Of a stretch of DNA of 64,000 bases, positions 33,430 through 45,039 are shown piece after piece. The stretch is from the NCBI RefSeq assembly GCF_963082655.1, contig NC_081555.1:93000914-93064913 (forward strand), read 5' to 3'. This stretch comes from Stomoxys calcitrans (lineage: Eukaryota; Arthropoda; Insecta; Diptera; Muscidae). The stretch's first letter is position 1; each line of letters starts with the position of its first letter. A program made the translations under genes and the position numbers. Under the pieces are notes generated by a model. It was not told the DNA's origin. It ran no database searches and was given only the letters and a program-made list of their open reading frames with translations.

Positions 33430-34925
33430 TCGGGAGAAAAGGAGAGAGGAGAAACGTCTATTCCGCAGAAAGAAAAAGGAAATGGAAAGACATGAGTGTG
33501 AGCGAATTGGAATGTACAGGAGTCAGAATGAAATCCGGAAATTCTACAAAAGAATTAAACATAAAACCAATAGCGTTGGTGCAGGCACATACTCCTGCAG
33601 AGACAAAGATGGAAATCTGGTAACTGACACAGATAACATGCTGAGGATATGGAAAGAACATTTTACCCAACTGCTAGTGTCCGATGTTGGCGGCGAAGAG
33701 GATACCGCAGAACCAATCCCTGATGATAGTATAGAATATTTACCTCCTAGTCAGGATGAGGTCCAAGTAGCAGTGACCCGGGTAATGAACAACAAGGCAG
33801 CAGGAGCCGACGAGTTACCCGCTGAACTATTTAAGACTGAAGGCGACACGCTGATAAAGCGTATACATCAGCTTATCTGCGCAATCTGACTAGAAGAACG
33901 CATACCCGAGGATTGGAACCTCAGCATACTATGTACCGTACACAAGAAAGGAGACAAGACGGAATGTGCCAACTACAGAAGAATAAGTCTCCTCCCCATC
34001 GCATACAAAATACTCTCGAGCGTACTGTGTGAAAGATTAAAACCTCAAGTCAATGCGATAATTGGGTCCTATAAATGCGGCTTTAGACCTGGTAAATCCT
34101 CCCTGGACCAGATATTCACACTGCGCCAAATCCTGGAAAAGACCCGAGAAGGACAAATCAACACCTACCACCCCTTTGTTGACTACAAAGCCGCCTTCGA
34201 TACTCCTTAACGTTCAAAGGTATTTCAAGCCATGTCTGAGTTTGGTATCCCTGCAAAATTAATAAGACTCTGCAGGATGACACTTGCTGATACGCGTTTC
34301 TCAGTAAGAATAGGAAAGAATCTCTCCGAACCATTTAATACCAAACGAGGTTTCAGACAAGGAGACAGCCTATAGTGTCATCTCTTTAATATCCTGCTGG
34401 AGAAGATTATACGAAATGCAGAAGTGAATAGATATGGCACACTAATCACAAGAGAGCACATGCTACTCGCCTATGCCGACGACATCGATATCATAGGTCG
34501 CTCACCGGAAGTAGTAACTGCAGCCTTTGAAAAAATCGAAAGTCATTGAAAATGGGTCTGGCAGTAAATGGAGATAAGACGAAATGGATGGTTTCAACTC
34601 CCAACAAGCCTTGCACAACCGAGCAGATAAAGAAAATGGAGAAAGTTGGGAACCACTTTATCTACCTCGGCACCGCCAGAACCGAAACGAATGACACCTG
34701 TTTTGAGTTTAAGGGAAGAATAATACTGGCAAACAGATGCTACTTTGGACTAAGTAAGCAGTTTAGAAAGGAGGCCAGCAGTCGAGAGACGAAGATTACA
34801 CTTTACAAGACATTGATACTACACGTGCTGTTATATGGTTCTGAATCATGGGTATTTGTGAAAACAGATGAGGTAGTACTTGGAGTATTTGAGAGAAAGA
34901 TTTTTCGTAAAATATATGTCGCCTA
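33430..34925 (+). pseudogene. RTE reverse transcriptase relic
   Basis: An open linker (33,380-33,889) leads to RT blocks: ECANYRRISLLPIAYKILSS, YKCGFRPGKSSLDQIFTLRQ, FVDYKAAFDT (catalytic Asp), FNTKRGFRQGDSL followed by a stop, and LLAYADDIDIIGRS (34.47 kb, the YADD box, intact). MGLAVNGDKTKWMVSTPNKP is the thumb, then VGNHFIYLGT. Stops at 33,887, 34,208 and about 34,374 and a frameshift near 34,545 inactivate it. Confidence 0.8.
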
Positions 34926-34973
34926 TATTCTCCATTAACGCAAACTGGCGTTAATGGAGGATATAGGCGACGT

Positions 34974-35240
34974 ATGAACCACAAGCTGTATGACGGCGAT
35001 AGCATAGTTACACGCATCAAAATACAACCGATACGTTGGCTAGGTCATGTTGTCAGAAAGGATAAAGAAGCTTTAGCTCCAGGTACACGCAAACCGAAAA
35101 GACCAAAAGCCCGATGGAAAGATCAAGTGGTGGGAGACACCTCGAAACTTGGTGTCAGAGATTTTAGAATGAGCGCAGAAGATCGAGGCGCTTGGAACGC
35201 TATTCTACGTTCGGCTAGTGGAACAAATATTCTAAAGTAA
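34974..35240 (+). pseudogene. RTE C-terminal domain
   Basis: An 88-codon open stretch: HKLYDGDSIVTRIKIQPIRW, LGHVVRKDKEALAP, RPKARWKDQVVGDTSKLGVR, AEDRGAWNAILRSASGTN. The RWLGHV..R, RPKxRWxDQV and AxDRxxWxxIL phrases are characteristic of the end of RTE ORF2. It follows a 24-bp inverted repeat that destroys the preceding frame. Confidence 0.75.
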
Positions 35241-35243
35241 GTA

Positions 35244-35960
35244 TTGGAATGCTAAAGTTTCAGTTCGTTTCAATGGAAAAGAAAACCGACCTTTCGGTAT
35301 CGATAAAGGAGTGAATCAGGGTTGCATCATGTCACCGACGCTTTTTTTAATTTTATTGCACTCCGCATTAGAAGCAACGAATGGTGAGGCACAATGTGGC
35401 ATACGTTGGGCTATTAACGACTTCCTCGGAGTCATCGACTAGGCGGATGATTTATGCCTCTTTGCGCATCGCTTCGAGCACATAAAGGCGAAACTGGAAT
35501 GACTGAATGGAAATGCTGCCAAAGTAGGCCGGATGATAAACATAACAGAGATCAAATTGATGAGGATAGGAACATCAAATCTGATTCCGCTCACTATAAA
35601 CTAGCATGTCATTGATGCAGTGACATCTAACATAATACAAAAGCCAGAATCTTCAACAGAAGTGTGATATCTATTTTATTACATGGTTGTACAACTTGAA
35701 GCTCGATACAAGCGACTACCCGCAAACTCCAACTTTATATAACTCGCTGCCTAGGACAAATACTTCGGATTTTCTGGCCAAACTGTGTTTCAAATGAAGA
35801 ATTACCCAAAATAAGAACAAACACTTCCCCTGTTGATGTAGAAATTCGGAAGAGAAAATGGACTAGAATCGAAGAAGAACGACCTATCGCAATGCAGAAT
35901 TTTTGGTTTATCGAAAAATTGTATAAAGCGACGAAGCTCATTTTTGGCCCAATGGACACG
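35244..35960 (+). pseudogene. LINE RT fragment, 3' part of the split element
   Basis: It resumes with KVSVRFNGKENRPFGIDKGV, NQGCIMSPTLFLILLHSALE, then FLGVID-stop-ADDLCLFAH (YADD box with its Tyr codon changed to a stop), and later FNRSVISILLHGCTT and LQLYITRCLGQIL. Order and family complete the piece ending at 32,402. Decayed. Confidence 0.75.
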
Positions 35961-35984
35961 TAAATAAGTACAAATGTCGATTTA

Positions 35985-36975
35985 GGCTAGATCAACCAGA
36001 AGCATTGCAAGAGCTACCAATGCATCCAGAAGTAGCCACAGTTTGGTGCTGTTTATGGGCTGGTGGCATCATTGGACCGTACTTCCTCAAAGATGATGCG
36101 AATCGTAACGTAACTGTGAATGGTGACCGCTTCCGTGAGATGATATCCAACTTTTTTTGCCCAAAATGCAAGAGCTTGACTTACATGACATGTGGTTTCA
36201 ACAAGACGGTGCCACATGCCACAAAGCACGCGTAACAATTGACAATGGAAAGACATCATTGAAGCATTTTTTCGTGGGATATCCGCTGTAATATTGGAAA
36301 GAGTATGCCAAAACTGGACTAGGCGGGTGGACCATTTGAGGCGCAAACAAGGTGGACCTTTGCATGAAAGAGGCGAGTTCGGTGAACATTGCAAGAGCTA
36401 CCAGTGCACCCAGAAAATGTTACAGTTTGGTGCGGTTTATGGGCTGGTGGCATCATTGGACCGTACTTCCTCAAAGATGATGCGACTCGTAACGTAACTG
36501 TGAATGGTGAGGGCTTCCCTGAGATTATATCCAACTTTTTTTGGGCAAAATGCAAGAGCTTGACTTACATGACATGTGGTTTCAACAAAATTGTGCTACA
36601 CAGCACGCCTAACAATGGACTTTTTGAGAGGCAAGTTCGGTGAACTTTTTATTTCACGTTTGGGACCGGGTCAATTGGCCGCCCAGATCGAACGATTTAA
36701 CGTCTTAAGACTATTTTTTGAGGGGCTATGTTAAAGCGCATTTCTATAAGACAAGTCTGCCTTAATTGACGCATTAGAAGACAAACTTGAAGCATTTATT
36801 CGTAAGATTCCCGAAATTTTGGAAAGAGTATTCCAAAATTAGACTAAGCGGATAAACCATTTGAGGCGAAGTCACGGTCAACATTTGCATGAAGTAATCT
36901 TCAAACTATATGGACCGTACTATCGATTCATATAAGGATTTCAAGCATTTTTCTGAATTTGATGTGTTTTTTTTT
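35985..36975 (+). repeat. Second transposase-fragment array (two units)
   Basis: The same transposase segment as at 18.1-20.1 kb occurs twice, starting near 36,005 and 36,389 (384 bp apart, equal to the long spacing of the first array). It is followed by one diverged C-terminal part (SRLGPG, HLRR-like) to about 36,900. The junction HLRRKQGGPLHERGEFGEHC joins the C-terminal block back to an internal block exactly as in the first array. Confidence 0.7.
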
Positions 36976-37039
36976 GCGAAAAACTTTCCAATAGCTCTTA
37001 AAAAAACACACTTTATATATAATATATATAAAGGTGATA

Positions 37040-37185
37040 TGGCGAAGGTATTATGCCCCCATCCTTTAGTAGACAATCTCCAATCTTCAATGGAGGGCGA
37101 AGCTATTATGCCCCCATCCTTTAGTAGACAATGACCCCCATCCTTTAGTAGACAATGCCCCCCATCCTTTACTAAAAATCTCCAT
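37040..37185 (+). repeat. Short tandem repeat, four units
   Basis: cccccatcctttagtagaca (or with acta) recurs at about 37,057, 37,110, 37,136 and 37,158. The first pair is spaced about 54 bp apart (agcg-like spacer gaagctattatg), the later ones 22-27 bp. Confidence 0.7.
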
Positions 37186-37189
37186 TAGA

Positions 37190-37725
37190 GTACCAACTGT
37201 TGAAAACTTCAATTTTCATTACATTTTTTTCTACGACTGGTAGACTGCAGACGTTTTCCTCGCCACACAGTGATCCAAACTAAAATTGCCTACCAAAAAA
37301 AAAAACCTTGAAATCTTCAATTATTTGGTAAATAAGCCAATTAAACTGGCAAGAGCTCTTAAAATTGAAACACAAATTTTGTTAAGCTTTAAATGCACTT
37401 TCCTAAAAATCAACAGTGGAGAAGAAAAAATCGTATATTTGTTTAATTTGTTTTTTTTTTTTTTCATTGTGTTGTTTAACCATCCTTGCCACAAACACAC
37501 AGGCACATTAGGATTCAATGCAGAGTCGGAGTCCTTTTTAGTGGCGTTGCTTTGTTTGTCCATTACTTCTACTGCCACTATTATGGCTGCGATAACCACC
37601 ACAAATACGACTAGGCCCTGGCATTATCAACGTCAGCTGTTAACCATAACAGTGGTTGAGTTAAGAGGAAAAAATTCTAGCAAAACTCAATTTCCACAGA
37701 ATTTTTGACTGGAATAAATTTTGAA
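37190..37725. other. Unassigned sequence
   Basis: A 140-codon plus frame (37,286-37,708) contains a Phe run from a T-tract and Thr-rich ACC/ACA codons. I see no domain and regard it as chance. No repeat family recognised. Confidence 0.3.
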
Positions 37726-37727
37726 CA

Positions 37728-37955
37728 AGTAAAATCTCGGCCGTGCCACTAGTCTCATAAATTAAATTAAACACATTTTGTAAAAATCCAGGGAATGTGA
37801 ACAAATTGTGAACCTTAAACTGCTTTCACGAATTATGGTCCGATCTGGACCAAACTCGGTACAAACGTCAAGGAATCCAACAAAATTCACTGTTCCGAAT
37901 ATACCCCGTCTTCGAACTTGCCTATGATAGAAAATTATCGGTGCAAAGTTTCAAC
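37728..37955 (-). repeat. mini-me-like fragment, minus
   Basis: It opens with aacaagtaaaatctcggccg, the worn reverse of the 3' terminus, followed by diverged unit sequence (tggtccgatctggaccaaac). Confidence 0.4.
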
Positions 37956-37956
37956 T

Positions 37957-38875
37957 CAACGAAGGAAAGCAGCCGAAAGGCACGGAGCGCCTTCAGGTTG
38001 ATGTTCGGCAGGAGCTGGGAAGCTAACCCAAGGATGATTCATTAGAGGTTCACATCCACTGTGAGACCAGTGCTGATACATGATGCACTGGTATGGTGGA
38101 AAGCGGTGTAAGATCTTCTGAATTCGCTTTTGCTCAAGAAAAGATTGAGAGGCGTTTGCTGTGTTTGACGAGGATGAGACCTCGGTTTTCATTGATGTTG
38201 GATTAAGGGAAGGGATGGCGGTGCTGAAGGCCTTGCCTACGAGGACAGTGCGGTCGATGTCCGTGCCAGATTACTTAGAATCCCTGAATAAACTCTGGGC
38301 TCATGATATAACTTCGGCTTGGGTTTTCATACAGTTTAGTGTTCCGGGGAATGAGAAGATGGACGAATATGCCATGAAAGATATGACGAGTGAACAAGTC
38401 CCCGGTCTTGCATATTTGCAAATTGGGCCGAGTGTCGAATCGTTGGTAAGGTAGAAACCGATTTACCAAGGCATTCTGGCTTACCGTCAACCGAAGGAAG
38501 ACGAAGGAGTTGCTGTCAGAGACGTAGACAGGAATAGAAGATCCTATAGGTCATGAACGGGACACATAGAACTATGAGCATACATATGCATTATCGGTGT
38601 GGCAGGTGATAGCATGTGTAGGGCATGTGGGGAAGATGATGAGACATGGGAGAATTGTCTATGTTATTGTCTGGCTTTCGCGGCTAAAAGACACCGGTAC
38701 TTAGGTGGAGACACAATGCCAGACATGAACCAACTTAGTTTTTTCTTTTTCGAGGTTACTTTTCAGTTTTTGGATCGCACAACAAGCCGATTACTGGCTT
38801 AGGTGTATGTCCATGGTGGCATCGTACGGATAAATATTTGCTCCCGCTTTTCAACCTAACCTAACCTTATCATAT
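37957..38875 (+). mobile_element. I/LOA-like LINE fragment, internally deleted
   Basis: It contains an RT-thumb segment (SAFRLMFGRSWEANPRMIH, RPVLIHDALVWWKAV), part of RNase H (VRSMSVPDYLESLNKLWAHD, VPGNEKMDEYA), the C-terminal zinc motif (MCRACGEDDETWENCLCYCL, DTMPDMNQL) and the 3' UTR ending tcaacctaacctaacctta (38,858-38,876). The RNase H start and most of the RT are missing; frames are broken. Confidence 0.7.
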
Positions 38876-38884
38876 CCATAGTTA

Positions 38885-39370
38885 TAACAAAATATGGGTC
38901 GATCTTGATCCAATCTGGTTCAGGAGCCGAAAAGCCTGATACCAGTAACAGTTTCAAATTAATTAAAAAGACTTTTACGGGCCAAAGTTTCAAAATCTGC
39001 AGATCGGTCAATACGGTACCTACATCCAAACATGGTCGATTTAGACTATATTCGGTTTGGATAACGAAGGGCCTAGACCAACTCACTGGTCCAATCAGGC
39101 CTACCACAACTCACCATTTCAGCAAAATCGGGTAATAACGACTTTTATGGGCCTAAAATTCCAAATCAACAGATCGGTCATTTAGCTACCTTTAACCAAA
39201 AATGGTCCTATTTAGAATATATTCAGTTCGGACACCGGTGGCTTTGTCTAACCAGAGAGCCTAAACAGGCCGATCGGTCTATATGGCAGCTATATCGAAA
39301 TATGGTCCGGTCCAACTCACCGTTTTAAATTTCAGCGTAATCGGATAATAAATGCGGCTTTAACGGTTAG
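38885..39370 (-). repeat. mini-me variant units, minus
   Basis: gatcggtctatatggcagct, atatcgaaatatggtcc, ttcagcgtaatcggataata and similar earlier phrases are reverse-strand variant units; no terminus is visible. Confidence 0.5.
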
Positions 39371-39376
39371 TCGCGA

Positions 39377-39520
39377 TTTTCTCGTGAATCGTGTGTGTTT
39401 CATGAGTATCTTGAGAGTCGTTAGTATCTCGGGAGTCGTAAGTGTCTCGTAGGTCGTGAGTATCTCGTGAGTGGGTCGTGAGTCGTAATTTTCTCTTGAA
39501 TCGTGATTACTATCACTCGC
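39377..39520. repeat. Cryptic ~20-bp repeat (tctcgtgagtcgtgagta)
   Basis: Imperfect units such as gagtatctcgtgagtgggtc and gagtatcttgagagtcgtta repeat five to seven times. Reverse reading gives a Thr/Leu/Glu-rich frame that is a repeat artefact. Confidence 0.6.
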
Positions 39521-39559
39521 CCTCACGCACAAAGAATTTTAATTTAATAACGGGGGGTG

Positions 39560-40803
39560 GGCTATCGAACCCGAGTCACCGATTTCGCTGAAATTTGAAA
39601 TATTGAGTAGTTTTAGGCCTCTTGAAATCTGGCCTAAATATGGTTCGGATTGGACTATATTTAGATATAGCTGCCATACAGACCGATCTTCCGATAAAGG
39701 GTCTTAAGCCCAAAAAAGCTTTTTTATTACCCAATTTCGCAAAAATTTAAAACGGTGAGTAGTTTTAGGCCTCCCGGCATCTGGCCCAAATATGGTTCGT
39801 ATTGGACTGTATTTAGATATAGCTGCCATATACACCGATCTGCCGATAAAGGGTCCGAAGCCCATAAAAGCTTAATTTTTTAACCGATTTCGCTAAAATT
39901 TTAAACATTGAGTAGTTTTAGGCATCTTGACATCAGGCCCAAGTATGGTTCGGATTGGACTATATTTAGATATAGTTGCCATATAGACCGATTTGCAGTT
40001 TAAGGGTCTGGAACGCATAAAAGCTGATTTTATTACCGAATTTCTCGGAAATTTGAATCAGCGAGTTGTTTTGAGGCACCCGCCATCTGATCCGAATATG
40101 GTAAAGATCGAACTGTATTTAGATATAGCTGTCGTATAGACCGATATGCCGATTAAGGATCTGAAGCTCATAAGAGTTTTATTTATTACCCGATTTCATT
40201 GAAATGTTAAATAGTGAGTTGTTTTAATTCTCCGACCCAAATATGAGTCACATCAGACTATATAACTATAGCTGTCATATAGACCAATCTTCCAATTTAG
40301 GGTCTTAACCCCATGAGTCCTCAGGACTTGAATAAAATATGATCGAGACCAGCCTTTTTAAAGATATAATTATGGATATAGTAGTGAAGTTATAATAAAA
40401 TAGGAAATACTATATACTATTGTTTGATTTGGTCCAGATCGGTCCAGATTTGGTTATAGGTGCCATATAGCACGATCTCTCAATTTAAAATTTTGGCCCT
40501 TTAAAAAGCTCATTTATTATCCGATTTCGTTGAAATTTGACGCAGCGACTTATGTTAGGCTTTTCGACATGCGGGTCCCATATGGTTCAGATCGGTTTTA
40601 TTGGGATATAGCTGCCAACATTTTGTTCTACAAAAATGAACAGTGACTTATATTTATTTGACCACTCAATGTTCGTGCCAAATTTGAGTGCATAAGTTAT
40701 CCAGTTTTCATCGGATTGTGAAGAAAGGGGGTTTACATATATACTTTAGGTGGTCAGTATCCAAAGTTCGACCCAGCCGAACTTAATGCCTTTTTACTTG
40801 TTT
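39560..40803 (+). mobile_element. mini-me variant element with 3' end
   Basis: About six variant units (tatatttagatatagctgcc, cgatttcgctaaaattttaa, gagtagttttaggc) lead to a 3' end with gttcgacccagccgaactta and tgcctttttacttgttttg. The 5' core is missing. Confidence 0.65.
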
Positions 40804-40804
40804 T

Positions 40805-42084
40805 GCTTTATTTATGGCACAACGAATACAGCAAATAAATCCAAATAAGCTCTGAAAGAGTTTGAATTTGAATTACTAAGGTCTGACTCTTACGGTTACC
40901 AACTATTCAAGAACAAAATGAAGCCTACTTCCAAAAAAATCAACTCAAAAGGAGTCCATTTTCATGCTTTACCACTGTGCCCTGAGCATGTTTTTTTCTA
41001 TTTCATATGGCCTGCCGACATTCACAAAACCCAGAACAGTTGCACCATGAGGCGAGTTGCATGGTAGAATTTCAAGGTCCCCTTGCTGTGTGCATTAAGA
41101 GGATCTCTGTTTCTAGCAATTTGGTAGTTGTACTGGCATTTTGTTTTGGCTTTTTTTTTTTGGGTAAATAAAGACAATAATGCAGTTAAGAATAAATTAA
41201 GAAAATAAAACTCGAAATAAATATTTGCAATTTGTTGAGCACACAATCATAATCACACAGGCACAAATCGCAAAAACACACACACACACAAACACAGAGA
41301 TGAGATGAGTGCATGCTGCATAGGATGTCTGTCAGCAGACCGAGAAACTAGGATGGCATGGTGGCAGACTTTGTGTATTGGTTGTGTGAGCAGTAGCAGA
41401 AGCCGAAGCAGCCACCACATTTGTTTGTAGTGGTGCGTTGCGGCAGTATGCTTTTGTGCACTTGTGGTAGCGGCATTGGTACATACACTTTACAATTGTT
41501 TTTGTAGTTCAGTTGTAGTTGCTCTTGTGTTTTTGGTTGTGTGTTTTAGAGTCAAATCCAAGTTTATTTCTTTATTTCCTTTGTGCAACGAATAACGACA
41601 TCAGCCCAGGCATACACAACAGAATATTTAAGTTCCTTTTGAGAATATTAAAAGGAATTGTTTTAGTGTTTTTCTCATGCCTCCCTCCATCACTACTCCT
41701 CATCCTTCTCCTGCTTTTCCCTTTAGACGCATTTCTCCAGTTAATAATTCTAAAAGGCTTTCTGCCTGTAGTTAAGTGGTATATCCCCTGAAGACACTTT
41801 ATTATCGTTCGTAATGGTTAAAGAGAATCCTAGAACTGACTGTACCATTAATGTGAGAACTTTGCAGACAGTACGATAGCAATGAAAACGAGATATGTAT
41901 GCAAAATTCTTAAGGGATTCCTGGGTTTTATTGTACACATGAATTGTGTTAAAGATAAATGCATAAATTGGTAGAAATTGATGAAAATAATTGTGATAAT
42001 GTACTCTGCATTGGCAAAAAAGACCAAAACACGATAAAAAGTTTCAATTAAATTTTCTATAAAAACAAATTTCAATGAAAATTT
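40805..42084. other. Unassigned, low-repeat sequence
   Basis: Nothing codes recognisably. A (CA)n tract lies at 41,276-41,292. A 90-codon hydrophobic plus frame (41,519-41,791) is T-rich and has no starts, motifs or partners that would support it. Confidence 0.35.
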
Positions 42085-42335
42085 CCATAATATGTGTTTT
42101 TTATGAAATCACATAGGTACAAAGTTAACATACGATTACAATTTTCGTAGAAAAATCCATTTTCAAATAAAATTTTATATTTTCTCCAAAGAAAAAGTAG
42201 CAGTTCAGTTTTCTAAAGCCACTAAAGCCTTCATTTAATAAAATATTCCTTAATGACAAAATTTGAATAAAATTTTCTCCAAAAATTTGAATAAAATTTT
42301 TTCCAAAGACAAAATTTTCTTCAAAAACAAAAATT
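42085..42335. repeat. Degenerate AT-rich ~30-bp repeat
   Basis: Phrases of the type aataaaattttctccaaaga and gacaaaattttcttcaaaaa recur about seven times with heavy decay. Confidence 0.5.
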
Positions 42336-42344
42336 TCCGATCTA

Positions 42345-43620
42345 TGATATGTGGCTGTTGTTGTCGTAGCCCCATTTGTATGTGAATGTGGTGATCCTCG
42401 TCAAGTTCCTGTAGGTGACAACGTGGCGTCAGAAGAGGTTGTCACTGGTATGCATTCCTTGGAGGTTATTGGGGATATTTTGTCTGAGCCGAGAATCCTT
42501 TGGGCGATAAGAAGTTTCATCTCCTTTAAGTCGCCAGGCCCTGATGATGTATCACCGGTTGAATTACAAGCTGTGTCTGACAGACTGGTTCCTTGACTTA
42601 AGGAGATATACTCTGCTTGTATCAGCATGCCATATATACCTGTGGGATGGAATAACTCGAAGGTCATTATCATTTCGAAACCAGGAAACCCCTACCACAC
42701 GAAGGCGAAAGATGTTCGTCCTATTAGTCTATCATCCTTTATGCTAAAGACTCTTGAGAGGTTGAAAGTATATATTTCAGGGTAAAGATCCCTGGCAAAA
42801 CCAGTGAAACAGCCCTTCACGACCTAGTCGACTACATTAAGGGTTCATCGGAGGCTTTGAGGGAAATTCGGTCTGAGCCGAGAATCCTTTGGGCGATAAG
42901 AAGTTTCATCTCCTTTAAGTCGCCTGGCCTTGATGATATATCACCGGTTGAATTTCAAGCTGTGTATGATAGACGGGTTCCTTGACTTAGGGAGATATAC
43001 TCTGCTTGTATCAGCATGCCATATATACCTGTGGTCATTTTCATTCCGAAATCAGAAAAACCCTACCACACGAAGGCGAAATATTTTCGTCCTATTAGTT
43101 TGCCATCCTTTATGCTGAAGACTCCTGAGAGGTTGATAGAAACATAATTTAGGGCAAAGATCCCTGGAGATTGCCTGTCGCTGCAGCAGCATACATAAAG
43201 TAAAGGCAAAACCACTGAAACAGCCCTTCACGACCTAGTCGGCTACATGAAGGGTTCGTCGGAGGCTTTGAGGGAAATTCGGTCTGAGCCGAGAATCCTT
43301 TGGGCGATAAGAAGTTTCGATTCGTTTAAGTCGCCAGGCCCTGATCATATATCACCGGTTGAATTACAAGTTGTGTCTGAAAGACTGGTTCTCTGGCTTA
43401 GGGAGATATACTCTACTTGTATTAGAATGTCATATATACCTCTGGGATGGAGGGACACGAAGGTCATTTTCATTTCGACAGCAGGGAAACTCTACCACAC
43501 GAAGGCGAAAGCTTTTCGTCCTATTTTAGTCTGTCGTCCTTTTTGCTGAAGACACTTGAGAGGTTGAAAGAAACATACCTTAGGGCAAAGATACCTGGAG
43601 ATCGGTTGTGACGGCAGCAG
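42345..43620 (+). repeat. Tandem triplication inside a LINE RT
   Basis: The segment tctgagccgagaatcctttg, ggcgataagaagtttc, tcgccaggccctgatgat, encoding EPRILWAIRSF.SFKSPGPDDVSPVEL, starts at 42,483, 42,872 and 43,283 (389 and 411 bp apart). Each copy goes on through the RT block WRDTKVIFIS. and a cagcccttcacgacctagtc junction. Copies differ from each other by several per cent, so the triplication is not recent. Confidence 0.85.
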
Positions 43621-44180
43621 CATGCATATAGTAAAGGCAAATCCATTGAAACAGCCCTTCACGACCTAGTCGGCTATATAGAGTGTTCCCTCGCTGTCAA
43701 GGAATAAACAATGGTAGCATTTCTTGACATTGAAGGTGCTTTCAATAATGTACAAACGACGTCCATCATGAAGGAGTTGGAGTTTCTAGGCACCAACTCT
43801 ACCGTAAGAAAGTCTATCAATAACTTACTTACAAAAAGATGCATTACGGCAGGCTTAGGATCTGTGGATCTAAAAATATGGGGTAGCAGAGGAACACCTC
43901 AAAGAGGTGTACTCTACATTGGAATATATGCATTAACAATATATTATTATCTCTGGAAGAGAAAGGCGTAAAAGGTGTTGCGTATGCTGATGATGTGGCA
44001 ATTGCGGTTAGGGAAAAGTTTACCAGCACCCTAAAAGATACACTTCAGGAAGCACTAAGTGCAACATCAAAGTGGGCTATCGAAAGTGGTCAAGGTATAA
44101 ATCCGTGAAAGACAGAAGTAGTTCTATTCGGCAGGTGATATAAGTTGCCTACAGTGGCACCTGTCTAATTGGAAGGAGAG

Positions 44181-44672
44181 AATGGTTGTTGTTGTTGTTG
44201 TAGCAGTTTATTGTGTTCTATCTTTCTTCTGCTTGATTCTGTTGAGTGTCAAGACACATAAACTCTGCGACTAAGATGGGGTGCGTCCACAGGGATCTGG
44301 GTCTGAGTCGAGGAGGCTGGCCGGGCAGTTAAACAGGTGACGTGTATCGTGCGGTCCCTTCTTACAATCGGGACATACGTCTTCCACGTCGGCATTAATC
44401 CGTGCTCTGTAGCAGTTGAGGCAGCTGCATCTGCCGGAACGTAATTGAGCCAGAACTACTCTGGTTTTCCGGGGGAGGTCAATTTCTTCAGGTGCAATGG
44501 GAGGCGGTCGTTCTCCAAGGACTACATTCACCCGGTAGCCACTTACCGCATCTGCTACCGTGACTGCAAGAATGTTGCCTGGACCTGCTTGATATGCCGC
44601 TAGATCTAGAGGTTCTCTCTTGTAGCGCTAAACCTCACGCTCTAGGTCATATAGATCTACCTTAAGGCTATA
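44181..44672 (-). mobile_element. 5'-truncated Jockey-type LINE 3' end
   Basis: The minus frame reads PPIAPEEIDLPRKTRVVLAQ, LRSGRCSCLNCYRARIN, DVCPDCKKGPHDTRHLFNCP: a C-x2-C...H....C motif closing the ORF2 protein. A short UTR and a (TTG)n tail on the plus strand (44,184-44,203) follow. It sits between RT palm and thumb of another LINE, so it was inserted later. The 44,590-44,665 part also occurs at 3.16-3.24 kb. Confidence 0.8.
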
Positions 44673-45039
44673 TGGTTACATGCTATATGGTGTTGTGGTC
44701 TGGTGGACGTCGCTTCAAAAGTCCAACTACTGCTCAATGCTTAACCAGATCCAAAGGATGGCTTGTTTGTACATCATAGCCGCACTGAGGACGACACCAT
44801 CCGATGCACTGAATTTAATGCTACAACTTATGCCTCTGGACATTGTTGCAGCGACTACTGCCGTGAGGTTAAGGGAGCTTTCTCATTGGACATGTGGTGG
44901 CTGCGGACACTGTCTTATTCTTGATACAATATCCGATGTTTCAGGCAATGTGGATTACACCCCACCCCAGTCGCGATTTTGATAAAAACTACTGTACCAC
45001 TATTCCTGATAGAACCGATTGGAACTACGATATCCCTGG

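Larger units (their letters stand above)
32403..35243 (+). mobile_element. RTE-type LINE, near full length, nested
   Basis: It has a 5' UTR-like leader (32.40-32.88 kb: gctaccgggagcgtccgtag, ttgcggatagtggaaagctc), endonuclease (32.88-33.42 kb), reverse transcriptase (33.43-34.6 kb) and a C-terminal domain (34.96-35.24 kb). tat(a/t)ggaatgc occurs at both ends (32,391-32,401 and 35,241-35,251), a probable ~11-bp target duplication inside another LINE. The reading frame is interrupted by stops and an internal hairpin, so it is dead. The domain order and the 'craniofacial development protein 2-like' type of EN sequence fit RTE-clade elements. Confidence 0.8.

Noticed and set aside
37286..37708. 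A 140-residue frame with Thr-rich end
   Set aside because: Low-complexity codons around a T-tract and ACC/ACA repeats; no domain, no homologous copy in the window.
41519..41791. A hydrophobic 90-residue frame resembling a small membrane protein
   Set aside because: T-rich sequence gives Leu/Phe/Ile by composition; no conserved motif or splice context.
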